A stretch of 64,000 bases of DNA from Thermothielavioides terrestris NRRL 8126. Its lineage: Eukaryota; Ascomycota; Sordariomycetes; Sordariales; Chaetomiaceae. Within the stretch, counting starts at the first letter, position 1. Each line of letters begins with the position of its first letter. This document shows positions 36,064-49,800 of this stretch, piece by piece. The stretch spans positions 310,001-374,000 of the forward strand of contig NC_016460.1 of the NCBI RefSeq assembly GCF_000226115.1. The letters run 5' to 3'. The notes beneath the pieces are model-generated. The model was not told the DNA's origin and ran no database searches. It was given only the letters and a program-made list of their open reading frames with translations. Made by a program: the position numbers and the translations under genes.

Positions 36064-36313
36064 TGATGCGAAGAAGTGCCGTAGATGCGTAGAATAACAA
36101 GATATAGATTGATAATAGTAGTAGATCGAAGATCTAGGTGGCGATGCGCTAAGAAATACGTGTCTACAGAGCAGAATATATACGCGCACCCCGCCTGCCC
36201 AATCGGGCCTAGCGTTGCAAAGTCTGCAACGCGGGGCGCGGGGCACCCTTATCTAATCTATATATATAGACATATAGGTTATATAACCCCCCTGTTCCTC
36301 CTACCCTATATCA
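36064..36313 (-). repeat. 3' LTR of D3
   Basis: 250 bp. On the minus strand TGATATAGGG to TTCGCATCA. It keeps the full hairpin GCGTTGCAAAGTCTGCAACGC near 36211-36231 and more GC than the other copies. Confidence 0.92.
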
Positions 36314-36379
36314 AGTCTAGGCCTATAGGAAAAAACGGCAATGCCCTTATTGCCTTACCTATCTAGATCCTCTATATCG

Positions 36380-39300
36380 TTAAATACCCTTCAATCGAGT
36401 ATTACGACGTAGGGCTAGAAGCGTAGTACCGGATTGATCTAGATAGTAGTTAACTAACTTCTTCTATATCTTGTTATCGCTAGCGGGAACAGGGTTCTTA
36501 CGAGGCTAGCCACGTTTGTAGGCTAGTTGAGGTGCCTAATTAGGTATAGGAGGCTTTTTTTAAGAGACTAGGCGATCTAGATAATCGCCTTTGTAAGCCT
36601 AGTATTCGTTGATTAGGCGCTACGTATAACGTAGCTCGTATATAGTCTTCTAAACACTCTCTTCTTAGCTATAACTAGTCTATTTAATTAAGTATTTAAG
36701 GCCTTTATATATAACCTTATAATCTAGGATTATATCTACCTTGTATTTATCGCCTAATTCGCTATCTGAAAAGCGGTCCGATTGAGAGTCGACGATTAGG
36801 CTAGGAGGCGGAATATTGTAGCTAAACGAATCATCTTCCTAAGAAGCTAGGCGAAGATAAACAATAGAAACGACTAGGTAGATACCTATATTGGCTAGGA
36901 GATCCAATTTATAAGCTAGGCGGCTAATGTAGCGCTTGATTAGAAAAGGCCTAGCGCGCTATTGCAAATACTTCTAGGACAGGTTGCCTAAGAGATAGTA
37001 ACTGTAGTATAGGTATAAATAAACCTTATTGCCTATATTGAACTCAATGTCGTAGTATTTACTATTGTAACGGCGCTTAGCGTATACTATAGCGAAGTCT
37101 ATACTCAATTAAGCATCTTAACGTAGAGCATCTTATAGAGCTAGAATAGCAGCTAGCTTAGTAGTAGCCTAGTTGGTAAAAGCTTCTAAAGGTCTAGGAA
37201 GCTTAAAGCCAAAGAGCTACTTATAAGGCGAGGATTTAACGGCTTTAGTATAAGCGTTGTTAAGGTGCTATTATAGAAGTATAATAATATCTAGCTAATT
37301 GCCTTTAAAGCGTTTAAATATATATAAGCGGATTGTGATTTCTATAGTCTAGTTCTTACATTTCGAAAGGCCGTCTATTTATAAATAGTAGGATATCGTT
37401 ATTAGCAACTTAGTACCTAGAGCCTTCTAAACACCTTGCTAAAGGTCGGAAGTAAACTTACGATTATAATTAGAGATAATTACAGTAGGTATACCCTAGT
37501 CGCTAAAAAGCAGTTAGCGAATTAGAATATACCCCTATTCCTAAGCCGAATAGCTAGAATTGCCTAGAATAAGGAGGGTACACTTTAAGGACTTGCAAGA
37601 TACTGTAAATAAGCTATTAAAGTGGTCGTAGTTTAGGAGCTGCTATAGCGAACTAGTGGCCTAGACCTTCGGTAGGCCTAGAATGAAATCGATAGTAATA
37701 ACGTATATCGACAAGGTATTAAATAGTTAAATCAGTTAATAGTTACCTAGTTTAGGACGATAGTCTATTGCGTTGACTTAGCACTTTAGGTATAGTTTAA
37801 CGTACTTCTTAACATTGTAGGTTTTATAGACTATCGATACGCCTTATAAGTTGTATAATATCTGCTTAATACTAAAGTAGTACTTCTTATCGTAGATAGC
37901 TTCTAAGATAGTTTAAATTATATTGTAAAGTATATAAAGTAAGTGCAATCTATCTAGTCGAATATTATAGAGAAGGCTATCTACAAAGATAAATAGGAGG
38001 TTAGGCTAAGAAAAAACTTTACTATTGCCCTTAGTAGCCAATTCGACAGTAAGATCCTTAATAATAGCAGTGTACTTAGCGTTATAAGAGTATATAGCGG
38101 TAAATCGAGCTTAGAGGTTGTTATCTAACTTCGCTTCTACAAAGGCGAACTAGATATTGTTGAAAACTACATCGTTGTCACCGGAGCTGTTTTCACAGTT
38201 CGGATCATCCTATAGAGCCTTTAGATAGCTAAGTATATTAGGTACTAAGTTTAGGCGGCCTAGAAAATGATAGATCTCTAAGTTGTACTACGAGAGGTAA
38301 ATAGAAGCGTTAATAAGCCTATAATTGGCTTACTCGGTGGACAACGTGTCTAAAATAGTCTAGTTGACGATACCTTTTATAGAGGTATAATCTATAAGGA
38401 CAACGATAAGCTTATACGACGAATAGATTATAGTACATAGCTTCTTAACTACCTAAACAAGGTAGACGACTTCCTATTCGGAAGGTCTATACTAGAGTTC
38501 TTCCTTAGCAAGGCACTGGCTTAGGAATATAATAGGCTGAACTTAAGTCGATAGGATGATAGTTCTAGGCTTCCATTTGTAGCTATTAGCGAGGTAGAAC
38601 GCTATAACGCCAAAGCTACGCTCTAGGTATCCGTCGATTTATAGGAAGAGGGTCTTATTAGGATCAAAGTGGACTAAAATAGTTGGGTCTAGCCTGTAGA
38701 TAGCGTCTTGAACGGCTTCGAAGGAGGCTTTCTTAGTAGGCGTTGGTTCAAAGGAAGTCCTAGCGTAATAGGCGACGTGCTTGCTAGGGTTGCCGTTTCC
38801 TACTTAGCTAGTTGCTTAGCCTTTCGTAAATAGCATTGTCTTATAGTTTTAGAAAGGCCTAATAAGCTATACATAGTATAGGATTAGATAGCGTAGAAAT
38901 CCTAAGGTACTAATATACTGCTCTAGAGCCTTTAGGTTATTTAGAAAGGCGAGGTTTCTAAAGGTGGCGATATAGTGCTCTATATTGGTTAATCCGAATC
39001 TATCGACGTAGAAACTAAGTAGCTCTATACTAGGATATATAATATACGACTTAGCTAGTATAATAGAGATGTTCCTCTTCTCAAATAAACTGAAGATAGT
39101 TTCTAGATATTTAGTATACTTATCTGTAATGTCGCTGAAGATGATAATATCGTCGATAAATATATAGGCGAAAGAGGTGTAAGGGCGAAGCAACTGATCT
39201 ATAAAGCGTTAGATATATATAGGAGTGTTGTAGTAGCCTATTAGATATACTTTCGGCTATTCTAATCTACAAAGGCTAATTAGAGTAAAGCGATTACGAT

Positions 39301-40561
39301 ATAGAGGATATATATCGAATTGGTAGAAGAAGAATATAGCATCGATCGTAGTGATAAACCTTTTACTTTGTAGATATACGATGATGTCTAATTGTAAAGG
39401 CAGAGGGTAGTTGTTAGGTACTATAACCTTGTTGAGAGTACGTAAATCGATAACTATATAGCCCTTGATCTTACTACGAGAGGTACGCTAAACGACAAAT
39501 ACTAGGTATACGAAAGGAGTAGCCTTCGTAGCCTATTTAAAGCGCTTTTGCTAGTATAGTTCGTCGAAAGTAGCGTTAAGAACTTTGTAATTGCGAACGC
39601 TTAGAGGGTATTGGTAGGCGTAGATCTTCTAATATTACTAGCCTTCTACGAGAGGCACTTGTATTATATTCTCTTCGTCCTAGACAACCTAGCCCTTATC
39701 CTTCTATAGGCGAAGATAACGTTTAACGATGTTAACAAATCGCTATGCTAGCTTACGATCTTAGGTATATATATATATACCCTTTAAAGTGAGTATCTCT
39801 AGTAAGTCGATAGGTATCTTAAGGCCTAGAGTCGAATACTTCTTTAGCACTACTAGCTTATAGTTATTAGGAGGCAACTTAAGGTTAGGATTATACCTAT
39901 TGGTATAACTATCAGTATTAGGATCCTAGATCGATTAGCGTAATGTAGGCTAGGTAGGCTAGCCTAGTGGGTATACCAATTGGTATAATGCAGTCCTAGA
40001 TTCGGATAAAGTGGTCAATTAATACACTGTATCGCTATAAGGCGTCGATAGCTCTAGCGAATCTTACGAAGATGCTAGGGTCTAGGACGAAATATCGTTT
40101 GCAAGTTGCGTAGAGTCTCCTAGAATAGTATAAACTAGGCTATATATATCGAATATAGTTGATACGTTGGGGTTAGCGTACTGAATAGTGGTTTAAATAG
40201 AACTAGGGTTCGTAGTAGTAGATATCGCTATTAAGGCGGTTACTATAGTTAATGCTATAAAGGCTATCTCCTATAAATAGGCGAGGTAACCGCTATTATT
40301 AGTATCTTTAATATAGCCAATAGGGTAGCGCTTTAGAATAGTAAGAACTCCTTTAGTTAGGTTCTTAAGAGCTACTACCTTAGGGGTCTTAGCGTTGACA
40401 ACGGTGTTTAGTGTAATAGGATAGCGAGCGTTAAACATTATAGACTAGTCTATTGGAAGAGGTTTATATTCTATAGCGACGTACGCTTCTTGCTTAGGCT
40501 ACAAAGTGATAGCGCGTATAGTCTTAACCTTGTATATATAGGGGAATGTCCAAGTGTATAT
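36380..40561 (-). pseudogene. pol: D3 Pol (RT, RNase H, integrase, chromodomain)
   Basis: Minus-strand homologue of D1 pol, collinear with it. The stop is at 36380-36382. The chromodomain-like tail is near 36600-36750 and the integrase core near 37450-37750. RNase H is near 38300-38700. The RT, with FIDDIIIFSD intact near 39140-39170, lies within the open stretch 38867-39193. The N-terminal pol linker contains the ATTGGTATA repeat region near 39890-40000. It is interrupted at 40561/53591 by F, then continues into protease and gag. Stops are TAG/TAA. Confidence 0.82.
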
Positions 40562-41058
40562 TGAAATAGTGCAAAACCTCTACACCAACCTACCCCACCA
40601 CACCTAGGATCAAGCACGTAAGATAGCTTCTAAAGGAATACAGTGTACCTCTAGACGAATGAAGATAGTATATATCGAGTAGTAGGAAGGATATCTCCTA
40701 AGAGGAAGACACGTAGCTCAGATACGTCTAGTAGGATATAGTAGAAAGACAAAAGACAATAAGAATATAGTCAGAGCTCAATAGCTCAAATGCCTATTGT
40801 CTAGACAAAGGTAGAACAACGAAAGGAGAGGCTCAATAGCCTTCCTAGAAGAAAGAGGACTACTAACGTAGTATCAATGAATATATATTAACAACTACTT
40901 AATGTCTTACTTAATAATAAAGAAGATAGGCTTAGTCCATTTAAATATATATAATTAGAGGGCTAGACCCTCTAACAACAAATATAACGCTCTAAGACAA
41001 ATAGAAAAGTAGAAAAACTAGGTCCCCCTATATCTAAGTAGTCTATTACCCTAATCTA
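40562..41058 (-). repeat. 3' LTR of F
   Basis: 497 bp. On the plus strand it runs TGAAATAGTGCAAAACC to CTAATCTA. It matches 53094-53590 and the solo copy 59697-60183. Confidence 0.92.
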
Positions 41059-41075
41059 TACTTCCCTTTCAAGCT
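41059..41075 (-). other. Polypurine tract of F
   Basis: Plus strand TACTTCCCTTTCAAGCT, so on the minus strand GAAAGGGAAGTA directly precedes the LTR start. This is the expected plus-strand primer position and fixes the orientation of F. Confidence 0.65.
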
Positions 41076-41089
41076 TACTATACGCTTCT

Positions 41090-44000
41090 ATAGACAAGCT
41101 TATACCTTAAAAGATCTTTTAGTAGGCACTTCTTATCGTCGCTACTCCTTGAGCTACTCCCTATATATAGCTTGCTTAGCTCGCGAAGGTCCAGTTGGCT
41201 ATAGTGGCTAATCCCACCGTCTTTTATACTCTTCTACCTCCTTGATATATATGTCCTAGCCCTACTACTATACTAGATACTTATATTTATAAGCGAAGGT
41301 ATAGTTATATAGGTCGTACAGTAGTAGGCGAAGTAAATGTCTAAGCTTCGTAGGCTCTTTATAAGGGCATTTACTATAGTGCTATACTAAAGGTAACGTC
41401 TAGCTAGATAATATAGGTAATCTATACACCTAAAGATACTTCTATACTAGTATATAAGGTATCTTAAAGTAGTCTAGCCTCCTTATAAGTGTATAGACGA
41501 GTATCTCCTCTTCCTAGAGGTAGAGATCGAATACTATCTTCTTAAAGGCTACCTATACTAGTGCTCTAAGGTCCTTGACTAGGTCGCTACTAAGGAGGCG
41601 CTCCTAGTCTATCTTGTCTATAGGGGTATTAATAAACCTTTATATTGTAGTCGCTTATAGTATAGCAATCTTTATAATCTTAGCTTTAATATCCTACTAG
41701 GTTGATATATTGTTAAGATCTTCTATAAATGCTACTAGTGGACCTAAAGTAGCTTACTAGTCCTCTAGTTAAAGAGGTAGAATAGTGCTAGGTACTAGAA
41801 ACGTACTCTATAGCTATTGTCCAAGGTCGCCTATAGGGTTTTGCAAAGGCGGTGTACTACTTAGCTATCCGTCCAATAGGAGTCTTATAACCCTATAGTA
41901 GTATATCCGATAGGCTATATCCTTCTTTGACTAGGGCGTAAAGATGATTTAGGTAGTAGCGATTACTCCTTTCTCGCTCTAGTTAGGGAGCTAGGCTTCT
42001 CTAAATGCTACTAAGTATATAGCTAGGATCCTAAGTTCTATATCGCTAAAGTGGTTATAGAGATATATAAGTAGGTCATTAAGTCTAGGAACATTAGATA
42101 TAAATATATCGTTGGCCTAGAGGACTTTGATCACTTTATCTTTATTATACTCTAAGACTATAGGCTATACAAGCTCTTTAGTCAAAGATAGTAGGTCTAG
42201 AGGGAGCTTATATATCTTGCTATTGTCCTATAGTAGTGAAGGGACTACCTTAGTATAAAGTAGGCAATCCTTAAAGATACTAAGAGCTAGCCTATAAGTT
42301 CCTAACTATAAATGCAATATACACTACTATACAATTATCTTATTATCTCTTTAGTATAGCTAAAGCTAGGGTAGCCTAAACTATATCTATCCGTCTAGAA
42401 GGTAGGGCTAGAGTTCTTAAAGAAAGGCCTATATAAATTCGAAAGCGAACTATCTATACTCCTATTCTAAACTTTACTAAAGGCAATAGACGATAACCTC
42501 CTTATATAGCTATATCTAAGAGAACCTATAGATAAACTGAAAGGCGATCTAGACCTCTAACAAAATATTAATATACATCTCTAAGCTCTTAAATAGGGAG
42601 TTGAAATAGTAGAGCCGACCTTCGACTTAATTAAAGATTATAACTACCCAATGCCTTTCGCTAACGAAGTAAAAGAAAACCTAGAAACGGCAATTGTTGG
42701 CAATGACCCTCTAGTCAGACTAGTGGAACTCCTTTAATATAGGACTATAGTCCAAGACTAGCTATAGGTAGATCTAGAGATAGTCCTTATAAAGGTAAAA
42801 GAAAAACTATATAACGTCTAAGATCGTCCTATAATCTAGCTATTCCTTACTAAGTAATATACCTTCTATATCAAAGAGCGAAATACCTATATCTATAAAA
42901 TAGATATTAAAAAACCGATCTATTAAGGACCTTCCTTCTAGCTAGTCTAGAAATAAGTACTTTATAATCTTAGGGTTCGTACTAAGCTAAGGGCTTAGGA
43001 TCTAATTAGGTCGTTAGTTGATTATATTTTATAGATACTTCTTTAGAGTCTACGAAAATAGGAAAAGCTTAGGGCTAGTCTCACCTAGGTAGCTTAGTAT
43101 CTTTAAGCCTAGCTCTTACTATATAAGAGAGGTGTAATACTACGTCTAATTGCCATTGTCGGCAAGCCTCTACGAACCTTATAGTATATAAAACTTAAGC
43201 TCTCTAAACAGCTACTTCTATCCTAGGTTAGCAGTTATATTGGCCTAGGGCTATATAGGCCCTACGAAATTAAGAATCCTACAATGGCCTATAGCGATAT
43301 TCGCGATAGTATATAAAAAATTGGCTTATAAGAAAAGTCGCTCTCTAAGCAGAAAGATCTAGACTAATTGAAACGATTGTAAGAAAAAAATCAGAGTGTA
43401 ATAAACGAGGTAGAAGAAATAGTTGATTATAAACGAATTAGCGGGAGGATTAAGAAAAAGAGGTAGGCAAGCCTTCGAAGGTAAGAGAGCTACTTAGCTC
43501 TTTCCTAAACTAGATAAAAGAAAATGGATAAGGCTTATAGCGCCTACTAATTAGCTAGAAATGAACATTCGCCTTCTAAACTTTTAAGGCTTTCCTCTCC
43601 TCCTTACTATCCTAGAACTATTTTCTTCCTCTAACCTTCTCGCTACTTCACTCTAGTGCCCTCCTCTCTCTAGTCGGATCGGGTTCTTAGCTAGGTCTTC
43701 CATTTCCCTTTCGAATTTATATATAGCTCCTATATATAAATTCGTAACTTAGAAACTATAATACCGAGCAACTAGCATATCTATAATACGTTGTAGGAAA
43801 TCACTGATAAAGCGAGCGACTAGAGGCTACTACTATATAAGATTATAAACCGCTAGATCGATCTCTCGCTAATACCGAAAATAACAATCTTTATAGCCTA
43901 GAAGTATATCTAAGTAGTCTAAAGCAAGATGAGGGATCCGCCAATACTAAAAGATAAACGCTATATTAACAAGTATACTACGATCTTAGTTAAATATAAG

Positions 44001-45165
44001 GCTATCTATAGTATAATCAAGATCTATCGACTAAACGTTAGATTACTATATATCTAGTAGGTCCTACTAAGCAATTAGCAAGATCAATATAGGATATAGC
44101 GATTAGTTTATATCGACGATAGGCTAGTTAATATAGTTAAGTGGTACTATAATACCTAGGTCCTTTATCCAATGTTTATAGAGCATTATAATAGTAGACC
44201 ACTTAGGCGTTAGATATATTATCTTACTATACGCCTAAACTAAGCATTAGCGCTTTTAATCTAGGTATAGGGTCGTAAATAAACGCTATACTTCCCTTTT
44301 ATATTCGCCCTCTAAGTAGAGGAAGACTAATACTCCTATAGTAACAAAATGCTTTACTATAGCTATAAACTATCGTATTAACGTTCGACAACTCCTTTTA
44401 GTAAGGACAGAGACGTCTATATAACTTAGCCCTTCAATAGCTACGCTTCTCTTATTCCTCTCTTTAGCAACAAGTACGTCAACTATATCTAGTTAGAGAA
44501 GGAGTATACTTAGACTTGTATCTATAGGAATAATTAGAAGTACCTAGCTTAGGACTTAATCTTATAGGACTATCTTCTATACAATCTGAAGAACGATCCT
44601 AGGCTAAAGCTATACCTAAAAGAGGTAGGCTAAGAGTAGTTTATCCTACTAGAGGTTACTATCAAGGAATAAATAACGTAGTATTAGGCCAACTATAAGA
44701 GCTTATATTACTAAGGGATAGAGAAAACGGATAAGGATAAGTAGAAGGTAGGATATAGTCTAGGAGCTTGGCCTATAGATAGTAGATCAAGAGACTATAT
44801 ATTCTAATCGTAGATTTTTCTTAGCCTTAACTTTAGCTCTAAGAAACTTAGTCCTATATAATAGAAACTATCTATCTAAAGGGTAGAAGTAAAAAAGAAA
44901 AGGCAAGAACAACTATAAAGCCCCTAAGAGTAGGGCTATCCCTTAGAAAGAAAACTTAGGTACTAGCGAAAAAGAATAAAGACCTAAAGGATAAAAATGA
45001 GCGAACGACAGTGGATAGACAAAGACTAAGTGAGATATAGCTAACGGAGATATTACTAGTAAGCGAGAGGCCAATATAACAATAGGTATTAGGAAGAAAA
45101 TACAGTAAAACGTTAGTAAAACTATCGGAGGTAGCAGCTTCTAGGACCTCCCCCCTTTTTAAACT
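41090..45165 (+). pseudogene. F antisense gene: very long frame of unknown function
   Basis: On the plus strand, opposite F gag-pol, one phase (codons starting at multiples of 3) can be followed for about 1,350 codons. Interruptions are nearly all TAG/TAA, with a few TGA. Readable segments include EYLLFLEVEIEYYLLKGYLY near 41500, SSDYSFLALVRELGFSKCY near 41960, EPTFDLIKDYNYPMPFANEV near 42615 and VLYPMFIEHYNSRPL near 44160. A basic Gln/Arg-rich end lies near 44880-45100 (EVKKKRQEQL). It stops just short of the end of pol, which converges from the right. I recognise no domain. Start and splice pattern are undetermined. Confidence 0.55.
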
Positions 45166-45219
45166 ATATATTCTTATATATCTAGAGGGCCAATGTTAAA
45201 AATCAAGTAGTTTTCTATA

Positions 45220-48200
45220 TAGGATTTCTATAATAAGCTCTTAATAAGGTTGCTTCTTCTTTGCCCCCTTCGTAGTAGTATAAGTTCGGCCTACCTAAGA
45301 CGCTATAGTACGACTAGGGGTTTCCTCCTTAAGAACCTCCTCCTCTACTATAGTCGTAATGTCCTTAGCGACTATTCGTATAATTTCCTCCCTTAGTAGG
45401 CTATTGCTATAAGTGTAATAAGGATCGCTAAGGTAGTATTGTCGACTAGTCAAGGCGCTATATAGTTCACTACTATAAAGAAGCTCGACTAGTTAACTAT
45501 TGTTAGAAGTCTTAGCCAGTTGATAGGGGTAACAACCTATAGTCCAATCGCTAGTATTCTAGTTGTCTTTAACGGTACTAGACCCCTCTTCGCTATTCTT
45601 ATAGAGCCTTAAGCGACTATTAAGGCGGTAGTATTCTCCTTAGAAGTGTCTAATATATATCTCCCTATTGCAAAGCGTTGAGGTAGCTAAGTCTTAGCTA
45701 ACGTTAGGGCTAGGATTAGCTCCCCCATTGTTCTATACTTCGTTATAGCGATTATCGAGGTGATAGCCTCTATCGAGGTAGCCATTATTGCAATAACCGT
45801 CGTAGCAACGTTCGTCGTTACTACGCCCCTCTAAGTAGAGGAATAGGTTTATACTATCCACTTCTAACTAGACGTTATCTAGCTTAAAGAACTTCTTTAT
45901 ATAATTCGGAAGATATAGCGTCTAGATAGGTATATTGTCTAAAGTCTCTAGGAAGTAAATATCTTAGTCTTTAATTATCTAAATGTAGAATAGGCTAAAC
46001 CAACGGTATTCTAGCTTCTAGACTAAGTTTATATCTAGTTGCTAAACGTTATTGTAAATGAGGACGAGGTCGTCGATAGATATTACTACGTTTTCTAAGT
46101 AAAATTTACGTTTATAGGCTTTATTATAGCATTTAGCTAGCTTTTTATAAGCTATAGTAACCTATTCGACGATAATCTTATAATTATACTTAGCTTCTTA
46201 GAGGATATAAGTATAGAAGGCAATGAGCTTTGTATAAAGTCTTATAGGATCCTCTCCCTTAATTTAGGTATAGATAGAGTCCTAGATAAGAATTCGCTAG
46301 GTAGAAACATTAAACTCGACTAGACTAATAGGATTATAGTTATAGGTAAGAAAGAAAGGAGACATTCTATAAGAGCCTCTAACGATTGTATAATCTATAT
46401 ATAAGATATATAGAAGGAGCTCCCTCTACCTCTTTCCTATACTATTAGTCATCTTTATAAATAAGGTAGCAATTGGGATATAGCTAGCCTTATTTACTCT
46501 GTTTATATACGAATTGTATAGCGAGATAATAACTCTCTTAATCTATAGTTTATAGAGGATCTCCTTGACTTTGCCTTTGAACTTAGAGCCTTTGTCGACG
46601 ACTATAACAATAGGGTAGCCCTAGCGATAAAGGATATACTATATAATAAAGGACTTAATAGCCTTAGAGGACTTGTTTAGTAGGATCTTAGCCTCGATAT
46701 ATCCTATAAGATTGTCGTATACTTCGACGAGGAAACACTTCTTCTCCTTATAGCTAGATAATATATATTAGATATCGAGGTGCCATTTAACAAAAGGGAA
46801 AGGTAGAGATATAGTCTAGTTTACCACTTCCTTAAACCTCTAGGCATTATATACTTAATACGGTGTATAAGCCTAAATCTACTCTACTATATCTTTATAT
46901 ATACTACGCCAATAGTAGTGGTTCGTTATTTGTCGGTACGTCGCCTCTCTCCTATAATAGCCAACTTCGCTATAGTACTAGTCGAAGATCAAACGCCTCT
47001 CTTTAGGGATATCAACAACGTACCTATAACACTACGAATAGTTCGTACTTTGGAGGAAAAGGTGACGATCTTTAACGAAGTACTTTACTACTTCCCTTTT
47101 AAGCTAACGTTGCTTCTAGTATAGCCTATAGCCTAGTAGGGTCTCTATCGTCAATAGAAAGTAAGCGATGTCTTAGAAACGCTAGGAGTAACCGTTTTAA
47201 AAGTAGATAAGCTCTAGCTTCTCTTCTAGATATAATGCCTCTTCGCCTATATAGTTGACAAAGATCTAGGTGTCGACCTAATTGTCGATATCCTCCTCTA
47301 CTTCCTTCTCTATATAGTTAGAGGGCCTAGGAGGTTTATAGGATAATATATCGGCTACAATGTTCTTAGGACCTAGGATATACTTGACTTCGAAGTTAAA
47401 TAGGTGGATCTAAGCGATCTAGTATATCATTAGAGCACCTAGGACATTATTTATAATATTATTGAGCTAATAGACTAGAACTAGAGTATTGGTCTCTATA
47501 ATAAAACGTATACTAAAGAGATAGCAACGAAAACGCTTTAGGAGGAAGAGTAGCCCCTTTAACTCCCTCTTCGTAGTATCGTACCGCTTCTCTACCTCTA
47601 ACTAGATACTACTCTTAAACTAGTATAGATGTATTTTACTATCGAGGCTAATCTACTTAAATACCCTACTTTATCTGAGGATATTAGCGTTATAGACTAA
47701 AAAGATTATATTGAACTAAGGATTATCGTAGATAAGTATCGTTAAAACTAGAATAGTGATAATTTTCTCCTTTAGCTTATCTATCGCCTTTTGTTTAGAG
47801 GGCCCCTAGGTCTATTTAGTATCTTTCTTCATTAGGGTATATAGAGGAATCGCAATGATTATAAAACCTTTGATCTAAATCTAGTAGTATTCGACTATTC
47901 TAACGAAGGTATATATCTCCTTAACGTTAGAACAGGTCTTCTACTCCCTTATCTTAATCACCTTCGCTTCCTTAGGAAGACGCCCCTTTAGTATATAGAG
48001 ATAACTAAGTAGGACTACTTTTAATTACACCTATTTCGATTTCTTAGTAGCGATAGTCGTATCTACTAGCTCTACATTTAGCAATACTATATCAATATTC
48101 TTAAGATACTCAACAATAAATTCTTAATATCCCTCTCTGTCTAGACAGCTAGTATAATTAGATCGGGGACCTTTTATAGCGATATCGTCTAGGTAGACGT

Positions 48201-49800
48201 AATAGACATTAAGGATAAGGTTATTGAAGATCGTCGTTATAGCTCGCTAAAACTAGGCAATAGAATTTATACCTCCTATTAGCAATATATATATATAGAA
48301 GAGCCTAATTAGCATTGTAAAAGTCGTTAAATCCTAGCTACGTTTATAGAGGTTGACCTAGTTGTATCTAGAGAAGAGATCTAGGAAGGACATTAGTCTA
48401 TAGCCCTTAAAATCTTTATTAAATTCCTCTATAGTAGGTAGAACGAAAGTATTGTAGATCGTTATAGTATTAGCCTTTTAAGTATCATTGATAAGCTATA
48501 AACTACTATCCTTTTTTAAAACTAGAAACTAGTTATTATAGTAGCTTATATAGCTATACTCAATGATTCTTTATATCTACCTCTCTCTAAGTAGATCAAT
48601 GACCTTCTATATTAATGGTTTTAGGATTAGGATCGACTTACTTTGCTAGGCCTTATATAGGATAGTCCTAATATACTAGGGTAGAACAACGTCTTTATAG
48701 ATATATCTATACTTAGTAAAATCCTATATAAACGTAGCCTTCTAGTTCTATAAGATCTTAGCGAACATCTCTCTCTCTAGCTTAGTAAGAAAACTGTCTA
48801 TAGTAGTAAGCATTTCTCGAAAGCGCTCCTTAGTAAGTCTCGAGCTTAGCTTAAGATCTAAGAAACGAAGGACTATAAGGTCTTCCTAGTCCTTCTTAAA
48901 CTATATCTTAGCTTTAGCCTTTATAAGCCGCTTTTCTTACTATAATAGGTCTCCCTCTAGTGTAGAGCTATCTAATAGTGCTAAGTCGATAGGCTAAACC
49001 TTGTTTATAATATTCTTCTAGAGTATAAACGTCCTTAGGGCCTCTCTAAACTTACAATAGAATGCTTACCTTAGCCTTCTATTAGAAAAGGGGTTTCTAA
49101 TTAGGGTCCCCCTCTTCCCTTTTAAATAGGGCAACAATTTGATTTTACTCTTCTTCTTCTATCTAGACGGAGAAGACAATAAATAAGAATATACAATATA
49201 AAAAAGAGTGCTAAAGAGTAGTATATAGGACTTCTATAAAATAAAATGAAAAACCGCTTTACCTATATAATTGTCGAAGAAACCGAGAGTAGTCTCGCCC
49301 TCCTCTATCTTTATTTAGTTAAAGATTCTTTTAAGACTCTTCGTCAATCCCTAAAATTGCTCTTAAATAGATAATTACATTAAAGATAGTAGGCGATTCC
49401 ACTAGGCAATCTTCTTAGAGACGATATATACCTAGATTATCTTCTCCTCTATAATTAGATTAGTAGTAATTAAGTTACTATTATAGTAATCGAAGGTTAG
49501 AGCAATATCTTTAACGAATAGTATACTAAGGATTACTTTATAGCTATTAGTAGTGTCCTTAGTTATAAAGAAGTGAAGGTTGATATCGACTCCTCCTAAG
49601 TATAGAGTGACCTAAGTCTCTTTAATAAATAGTACTAAATTGTAAAGACCTTTTAAGATGATCTTAGTAGGCTAGTATAGTATTATATACTTCTCGACAA
49701 CATTTATTAAGATATAGTTGCATTTTGAACTAGAGTCGATTAAAGCAAGGTACTTATTATAATAGCCTTTCTCGAACTAGATATATAAAGTAGGAAGAGA
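45220..49800 (-). pseudogene. pol: F Pol: protease, RT, RNase H, integrase
   Basis: Minus strand. The protease motif is at 49745-49730 (ALIDSSSKCNYI; DSG changed to DSS). The pre-RT segment has LTKERFREMLTTIDSFL near 48840. The RT opens near 48385 (FDLFSRYNQVNL) and passes the intact catalytic YLDD at 48184-48195. RNase H follows near 47500-47600 (KRYDTTKRELKGLLFLLKRF). Integrase shows VEVYDNLIGYIEAKILL near 46700, IVIVVDKGSKFKGKV near 46600 and a C-terminal KRFFSR-like segment near 45890. A charged tail runs to about 45220 (TTTKGAKKKQ). TAG/TAA stops. The tail meets the antisense gene. Confidence 0.78.

Noticed and set aside
36085..36366. Open frames across the family D LTRs (also near 18493-18745, 22246-22560, 30112-30336, 56963-57322)
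   Set aside because: All lie over LTR sequence and recur in both directions because of the palindromic LTR. They are non-coding.
41059..45165. Possibility that the extra 4 kb of element F is a separate nested transposon
   Set aside because: I found no terminal repeats or target duplication around it, and the polypurine tract and the pol end fit directly on its two sides. It remains possible that termini were erased by mutation.
46918..47124. Plus-strand open frame in element F
   Set aside because: It is the complement of the RNase H-integrase part of F pol on the minus strand.
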